Shown one piece after another: positions 13,076-17,645 of a DNA stretch of 17,645 nt. Location of the stretch: contig VBQB01000259.1 in the NCBI GenBank assembly GCA_005887855.1, positions 1-17,645 on the forward strand. Direction: 5' to 3'. The notes beneath the pieces were generated by a model. That model saw nothing but the letters and a program-made list of their open reading frames with translations. It was not told where the DNA came from and ran no database searches. The DNA comes from Verrucomicrobiota bacterium (GTDB taxonomy: Bacteria > Verrucomicrobiota > Verrucomicrobiae > Chthoniobacterales > UBA10450). The stretch's first letter is position 1. Every line of letters begins with the position of its first letter. A program made the position numbers and the translations under genes.

Positions 13076-14471
13076 TACTATTTCCTTGAGTGAGAATGAT
13101 GGCGCAAGCCATGAACGCCCATACCCCGGTCACGACCCAGCGCGGCAAGCGCGTCACCGCGGTTTCGATATTGCTGTCACGCAGCGAGCAGTGCACGAGA
13201 ATCATTGCGACGGTGACGACACCAATCTGCAACATTTCGCGCGTGGAAAGGATAGCGTCGCCGTGCGCGTGTCCGCCAAACATGCCGTGCAGCATTCGCG
13301 TGGCGATGGTGAAATCGGGCGATCGAAAAAATACCCAGGCGATGCAGACGGCGACGTAAGTAGCGAAACCGGCCAGGACCCGGGTCGGCACGGTGTTAGC
13401 CCATGCTTTGTGCTCGAACAAAACGCGAAAAACGCGTTCTACGACAAGATAAGAACCGTGAAGTAAGCCCCAAACGACGAATGTCCAGGCTGCGCCATGC
13501 CACAGACCGCCCAGGAACATGACAATGACGAGATTAGAGGCCGCGCGCACGGGCCGGACCTGATTGCCGCCAAGCGGAATGTAAAGGTAATCGCGCAAGA
13601 ATGTGGAAAGCGAAATGTGCCAGCGTCGCCAGAAATCGGAAAAACCGATGGCCGCGTACGGAAAACGAAAGTTATCCTTCAGATGAAAGCCGAGACACAG
13701 AGCCGCGCCGATCGCGCATGTGGAGTAACCGGCGAAATCGAAAAATATCTGGCCAGCGAATGCTATGACGCCGAGCCACGAATCGAGCGCGACAAGCGGA
13801 CCGCCATAACCAAAGATGCGATCAGCCGAACTGGAAAGCATCGTGTCGGCCAGCACGATTTTCTCGAAGAGGCCCAATGTCATAAGCAGCAAACCCCAAA
13901 AGAACCGACCGGTCTGCGGCCTGGGCGGAGCCGCCAGTTGGGGAAGAAAATCACCGGCGCGCACGATCGGTCCGGCGACGAGCTGCGGAAAAAACGAAAC
14001 AGCCAGAATGAAGTCACGCAGCGATTTTGTCGGCTGCAATACGCCGCGATAAATGTCCAGTGTGTAGGAGAGGGAATGGAACGTGTAAAATGAAATGCCG
14101 ACCGGCAGAAGGATATCGAGATGCGGTGGCTGGTAGATGACGCCGATGCGCGCAAGCAACCACTGGAAATTCTGGAGCAAGAAGTTCCCGTATTTAAAGA
14201 ACCCTAGCATGCTCAGATTCATGCAGATACTGGCGAGCAACCACGCGCGATGCGACTGCCGTCCTTTCGCCTTGGCGATGCGCGCGCCGAGCCAAAAATC
14301 CATCGCCGTGGTGGAGAAGAGTAACGCAGCAAAGGGCGGGTTCCACGCGCCGTAGAAAACGTAACTCGCAACGACGAGGAGGTTCTTCCGCATCGTCCAC
14401 GAGCGCATCCCCCAATACAGGCTGACCACGACCGCGAAAAAGACAACGAAGGTAAGCGAGTTGAAGAGCAT
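13050..14471 (-). CDS. MBOAT-family O-acyltransferase (AlgI/DltB-like)
   Basis: This multi-spanning membrane protein of 473 residues transfers acyl (usually acetyl) groups from the cytoplasm toward an extracytoplasmic acceptor. Diagnostic segments are LLPVGISFYTFHSLSYTLDI (121-140), FFPQLVAGPIVR (160-171), the conserved FPYAAIGFSDFWRRWHISLS with His285, and LGGLWHGAAWTFVVWG with the presumed catalytic His325. The N-terminus MLFNSLTFVVFFAVV is the standard AlgI-like start. No clear ribosome binding site precedes it. It is the first gene of a two-gene unit with the SGNH protein, overlapping by 26 bp. The usual alginate biosynthesis genes are not in view, so cell-surface polysaccharide or peptidoglycan acylation is a better guess than alginate. 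Confidence 0.93.
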   Translation of the reverse strand: MLFNSLTFVVFFAVVVSLYWGMRSWTMRKNLLVVASYVFYGAWNPPFAALLFSTTAMDFWLGARIAKAKGRQSHRAWLLASICMNLSMLGFFKYGNFLLQNFQWLLARIGVIYQPPHLDILLPVGISFYTFHSLSYTLDIYRGVLQPTKSLRDFILAVSFFPQLVAGPIVRAGDFLPQLAAPPRPQTGRFFWGLLLMTLGLFEKIVLADTMLSSSADRIFGYGGPLVALDSWLGVIAFAGQIFFDFAGYSTCAIGAALCLGFHLKDNFRFPYAAIGFSDFWRRWHISLSTFLRDYLYIPLGGNQVRPVRAASNLVIVMFLGGLWHGAAWTFVVWGLLHGSYLVVERVFRVLFEHKAWANTVPTRVLAGFATYVAVCIAWVFFRSPDFTIATRMLHGMFGGHAHGDAILSTREMLQIGVVTVAMILVHCSLRDSNIETAVTRLPRWVVTGVWAFMACAIILTQGNSNAFIYFQF

Positions 14472-14588
14472 GAATCAGAAGTCTGCTCTTTTAGCTCAGG
14501 ACGCGAAGAGCGCCAGCAGATTTAGCGTTCAGCAAATGTTATCTGGGTCTCGCGTCGCCATCCGATCTCTTACAAGGTCGAGAATAGC

Positions 14589-16455
14589 TTAGCTGAGTGG
14601 CAGCCAGTTTCCCGGTTGCGGCGAAGACTTTGCGCCGTTGAGGGAAAGATAAGTGTATTCCTGCAGAAGCCGCTCGTAGTCGGATAGAAGCTTCATCGCA
14701 TCGTTTGGCTTGAGGCGATCGCTTTTGATTGCGGCGTCGACTTGCGTTTTTAGCAACCGCATCAGTTCGACTTTGTCCCATTGCGTCATGGCAAGGACTT
14801 CACTGATCGTGCTTCCTTCGATCACTTCCTCGATGTACCAACCGGACTCTTCGTCGGGATCGAGGAATACGTGTACCTCGGTGACGCGGCCGAACAAATT
14901 GTGCAAGTCGCCCATGATATCCTGATAAGCACCCACCATGAACACGCCGATGTAATATATTTCGCCAGGCGGAATACGGTGGAGCGGTAACGTGTCCTTC
15001 ACGTCCTGGAGATCGATGAACTTTGAGATTTTGCCGTCGGAATCGCATGTGATGTCAACGATGATGCCGTTGCGATCTGGCGGAGTGGTGAGCCGATGGA
15101 TCGGCATGATCGGGAAAAGTTGGCCAAGCGCCCAGTGATCGAGCAGGGATTGAAAAACGGAAAAGTTGCAAATGTATTGATCCCCCAGTGAAATCTCGAG
15201 CTGCTTTACTTCTTCGGGCACAAAGCGTAGGCCGCGATGCATGTTCACAATCTGCTGCGCGAGCTGCCAATAAACGGTTTCGATCTTCGCTTTGGATTCG
15301 AGATCGAGTAGCCCGAGGTCGAACAGCTGCTGCGTTTCCTCCTTGATCTGTTGACTGTCATGCAGGCTCTCGATGCGGTTGCCCCGCCTCAGCCGCGATT
15401 TCACTTCGAGAATGTCGCGCACGAGTTTGTGATCTTTCTCAGTGGCTTCGACTTTCAGTTTCGGCGCAGTTCGCTCGATGGAACTGAACGCTTCCATCAC
15501 CAGGACGGAATGATGCGCGACGATGGCGCGTCCGCTTTCGCTTACGATAGCGGGATGCGCGACTCCTTCGGAATCGCATATGTCCATGATGTTCCAAACG
15601 ACATCGTTGGCGTATTCCTGGAGGGAATAATTGGTGGAACTGTCGAAATCGCTGCGTGATCCATCGTAATCGACACCGAGGCCGCCGCCGACATCGAGAT
15701 AACCGAGCTCGTGGCCGAGTTTGCAAAGCTTCGTGTAATACCGCGCCGCTTCGCGCACCGCGCGCCTGATCGTTGAGATGTCCGGCACCTGCGATCCGAC
15801 ATGGAAATGAACGAGTTTGAAACAATGAGTCAGACCGGCTTCCTTCAGCATCTGACTGGCAGCAACGAGGTTGGTTGTATCGAGGCCAAACTTCGCGTTT
15901 TCGCCCCCGCTCGGCGACCATTTGCCGGAGCCTTTGCTGTGCAAGCGCACGCGAATGCCGATGTCTGGTTCGACGCCGACTTCTTTTGACGTGCGAATCG
16001 TTTGCTCAAGCTCTTCCAGTTTTTCGATAACAATGATGACCGATTTGCCAAGTTTGCGGCCGAGAAGCGCGATGCGAATGAAGGCCGGATCTTTGTAGCC
16101 ATTGCAGATAATGAGGCTCTCTGGGTCTTTGTGCATGGCGAGCGCGGCGACCAGTTCCGGCTTGCTCCCAGCTTCAAGGCCGAAATGAAACTGCTCGCCT
16201 GCATCGACTTTGAAACGCGCGGTTGACAGAGTCGACGCGGTGCCGCAGCAAGTCCTGAAATCGGATCACCAGCGGAAATCCGAGGTTCCGGGCGCGCGCT
16301 TCGTTAACGACCTCGAGAAGGTCGATGGAACCGCCGCCTTCTTGCAGCGGCCTCGCCTCGACGTTGCCTGAACTGTTGACCGTAAAGTAGCCGCGGCCCC
16401 ATCCCTCCACGTTGTAAGTGGCAATGGCGGACTCGACGTCCCACTCGGTTTTCAT
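14589..16455 (-). pseudogene. speA: Biosynthetic arginine decarboxylase, internally deleted and frameshifted
   Basis: SpeA converts arginine to agmatine with PLP, the first step of one putrescine route. The N-terminal part (ATG at 16455, MKTEWDVESAIATYNVEGWG through HRVDSVNRAF, 81 residues; an upstream ATG at 16494 is possible) ends in a frame that stops at 16174. The rest is in another minus frame: VDAGEQFHFGLEAGSKPEL from 16208, then ICNGYKDPAFIRIALLG, GSGKWSPSGGENAKFGL, HFHVGSQ, YLDVGGGLGVDY, SESGRAIVAHH, VDITCDSDGKI and GVFMVGAYQDIMGDLHNLFG, to the stop at 14589. Compared with E. coli SpeA about 32 residues between NRAF and the AGE/SGE-GLEAGSK region are missing, including the (V/F)(Y/F)PIKVNQ segment with the PLP lysine. 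The deleted length is not a multiple of three. All else is intact, so either a recent deletion or an assembly fault. Confidence 0.88.
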
Positions 16456-16602
16456 TTCGATTCGTGATGCGGCCGCAAGTCGCAAAGCGCACATTCAATC
16501 AGCACGTCGAACATGCAAGCCCGCTTCAAAAGAAATTCGCGCCGGAGACGCACGCTGGTGGCACCGCTTGTCTTTCATTCCTGGACGGATACCGTGCATT
16601 CG
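16456..16602. other. 147-bp divergent region between speA and the nuclease gene
   Basis: This region holds the promoters and leaders of two divergent genes. I found no convincing -35/-10 pair and no strong Shine-Dalgarno for either start. Both genes have in-frame upstream start codons here (16494 on the minus strand, 16513 on the plus strand) that would give non-family N-terminal extensions. Confidence 0.5.
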
Positions 16603-17079
16603 ATGAACAAAACGGTGATCGAGGTGCAGGTGCGCGCAGTTTTGCCGACGAGCGGCGGATGCGCCGTGTTTATTGGAAATAACGATAAAGTGTTCATCAT
16701 TTATGTCGATCAGACGGTCGGCAGCGCGATTACCATGTTCATGCGCCAGATTACCAAAGAGCGTCCGCTCACTCATGATCTTATCGGGCATCTCATGACG
16801 GCCCTGGGGGCGAAAGTCGAGCGCGTCATTATCAACGATCTCAAGAATGCAACCTACTATGCCCGAGTCATCATTCGCGTCGAAAACGAATTGCAGCAGA
16901 AAAAGATCATCGAGCTCGATGGGCGACCGAGTGATTGCATCGCCATGGCAACGCAACAAAAGGCTCCCATTTATGTGAGCCAGGAAGTCTGGGACGAGGT
17001 GGATGACATGAGCGATGTTTTGCGCAAGATGGAGGAAGAGGGGTTGAAGCCCGATCCGGAAACGGAATCAGAAGAATAA
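16603..17079 (+). CDS. Bifunctional nuclease family protein (DUF151/BFN)
   Basis: The protein has 158 residues. The ATG at 16603 gives MNKTVIEVQVRAVLPTSGGC, the expected family start; the frame open back to 16513 adds a basic stretch with no family resemblance. DUF151 features are GGCAVFIGNNDKVFIIYVDQ (18-37), the helix SAITMFMRQITKERPLTHDL, then GAKVERVIINDLKNATYYAR and IIELDGRPSDCIAMATQQKA with the conserved DARPSDAIALA-like motif. Plant and Thermotoga members have been reported with DNase/RNase activity or a stress role. The C-terminal tail is acidic (DPETESEE). It is divergent from speA and converges on the PTS enzyme I gene; no operon partner is visible. Its actual substrate is not shown by sequence. 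Confidence 0.88.
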   Translation: MNKTVIEVQVRAVLPTSGGCAVFIGNNDKVFIIYVDQTVGSAITMFMRQITKERPLTHDLIGHLMTALGAKVERVIINDLKNATYYARVIIRVENELQQKKIIELDGRPSDCIAMATQQKAPIYVSQEVWDEVDDMSDVLRKMEEEGLKPDPETESEE

Positions 17080-17083
17080 CTGG

Positions 17084-17150
17084 TGTAGCGGCGGCTGTCC
17101 GCAGCCGCAAATCGAGCGAGGTCCTGCGCGTGAGGACACGCGCCTCTACA
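17084..17150. repeat. 67-bp TIR element with two hairpins, between convergent genes
   Basis: The ends TGTAGCGGCG (17084-17093) and CGCCTCTACA (17141-17150) are inverted repeats with one mismatch, the same end as the element at 5843-5914. The interior holds two perfect 7-bp hairpins: GCGGCTG-TCCG-CAGCCGC (17091-17108) and GCGCGTG-AGGA-CACGCGC (17126-17143). It starts 4 bp after the nuclease stop and ends at the PTS gene stop, so it could act as a bidirectional transcription stop, though there is no U-tract. Confidence 0.65.
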
Positions 17151-17645
17151 TCAGCCCAGCAAATCGCCGTAGCGCTTGTCCGCCAATTCCAGGCAACGCG
17201 CGAGAATTTCCGATGGCGTTCGGAGTTTTAGCGCTTCCTCGACAAGCTGTCGGCACTCGGGAATGGTGAGACTTTGCACGGCGCGCTTGACCCGCGGTAC
17301 CAACGTCGCGCCCGCGCTCAACTCGTCCGCGCCAAGACCGAGCAAAAGCGGGATGAGCGCGACATCTCCCGCCATCTCACCGCAAACACCAACCCAGATG
17401 TTGTTGGCATGCGCCGCATCGGCGATCATTTTAAGCAAACGAAGTACCGCCGGGTGTGTTGGTTGGTACAGATGCGCGATCCTTTCGTTGACGCGATCAA
17501 CCGCGAGCGCGTACTGAATCAGATCGTTTGTCCCGATACTGAAGAAATCGACCTCGTGCGCCAGTACATCCGCGAAAATAGCGGCGCTCGGGATTTCGAT
17601 CATCGCGCCAACTTCTGTTTTTTCGCCGATATCGATCTTCGACTC
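17151..17645 (-). CDS. ptsI: PEP-protein phosphotransferase (PTS enzyme I), C-terminal part
   Basis: Enzyme I moves phosphate from phosphoenolpyruvate to HPr to start the PTS cascade. Only the last 164 residues are present; the gene runs off the right edge of the window. The PEP-binding barrel is clear: GAMIEIPSAA, the signature DFFSIGTNDLIQYALAVDR, and GVCGEMAGD with the catalytic Cys that protonates the PEP enolate. The end (LVEEALKLRTPSEI) is the usual family end, and the stop TGA is at 17153-17151. An N-terminal GAF domain (the PtsP version) cannot be excluded because that region is outside. It converges on the nuclease gene across a TIR element. Confidence 0.93.
   Translation of the reverse strand, partial: ESKIDIGEKTEVGAMIEIPSAAIFADVLAHEVDFFSIGTNDLIQYALAVDRVNERIAHLYQPTHPAVLRLLKMIADAAHANNIWVGVCGEMAGDVALIPLLLGLGADELSAGATLVPRVKRAVQSLTIPECRQLVEEALKLRTPSEILARCLELADKRYGDLLG

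Noticed and set aside
13497..14093. 198-codon open frame on the plus strand
   Set aside because: It is antisense to the conserved MBOAT core, with a charge-rich composition typical of shadow frames.

Overview
The window looks like chromosomal DNA of a free-living Gram-negative bacterium, most likely a verrucomicrobium (Chthoniobacterales-like). This is an inference from moderately high GC, six-domain ribosomal protein S1, a two-CBS-domain cystathionine beta-synthase, an AlgI-type acylation pair, and many short palindromic dispersed repeats between genes. No marker gene settles the lineage. No rRNA, tRNA, CRISPR array, prophage or IS transposase was seen.

Layout. 1-351 (-) is the start of an Lrp/AsnC regulator. 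It is divergent from a DMT (EamA) exporter gene at 500-1352 (+) that carries an apparent one-base frameshift. An aldo/keto reductase (1360-2337, +) follows 7 bp later. At 2354-5599 (-) three genes run in the order TlpA-like periplasmic thioredoxin, cystathionine beta-synthase, cystathionine gamma-lyase/synthase: a sulfur amino acid (reverse transsulfuration) unit. A 347-bp repeat-bearing leader precedes rpsA (5947-7683, +). Threonine synthase (7729-8901, -) is divergent from a DAACS-family carboxylate/amino acid symporter (8954-10306, +). A small lipoprotein (10521-10859, +) and a polytopic membrane protein (11000-11713, -), neither of known function, sit between three copies of a CATGCGTGTA palindrome repeat. 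MBOAT acyltransferase (13050-14471) and SGNH-like partner (11936-13075) form an overlapping pair on the minus strand, probably for acylating an extracytoplasmic polymer. Biosynthetic arginine decarboxylase speA (14589-16455, -) is broken at one point. It is divergent from a bifunctional-nuclease-family (DUF151) gene (16603-17079, +), which converges on the C-terminal part of a PEP-protein phosphotransferase (17151-17645, -) running off the window.

The main surprises are three. First, speA has a single lesion that shifts the frame and also removes the segment that should hold the PLP-binding lysine. Second, a three-copy palindromic repeat flanks two unknown genes, and one copy looks like an internally deleted derivative. 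Third, two small elements share roughly 10-bp terminal inverted repeats (TGTAGCGGCG), one in the rpsA leader and one between the convergent nuclease and PTS genes. I saw no clearly new multi-gene system. Most of the window is ordinary metabolism and housekeeping.
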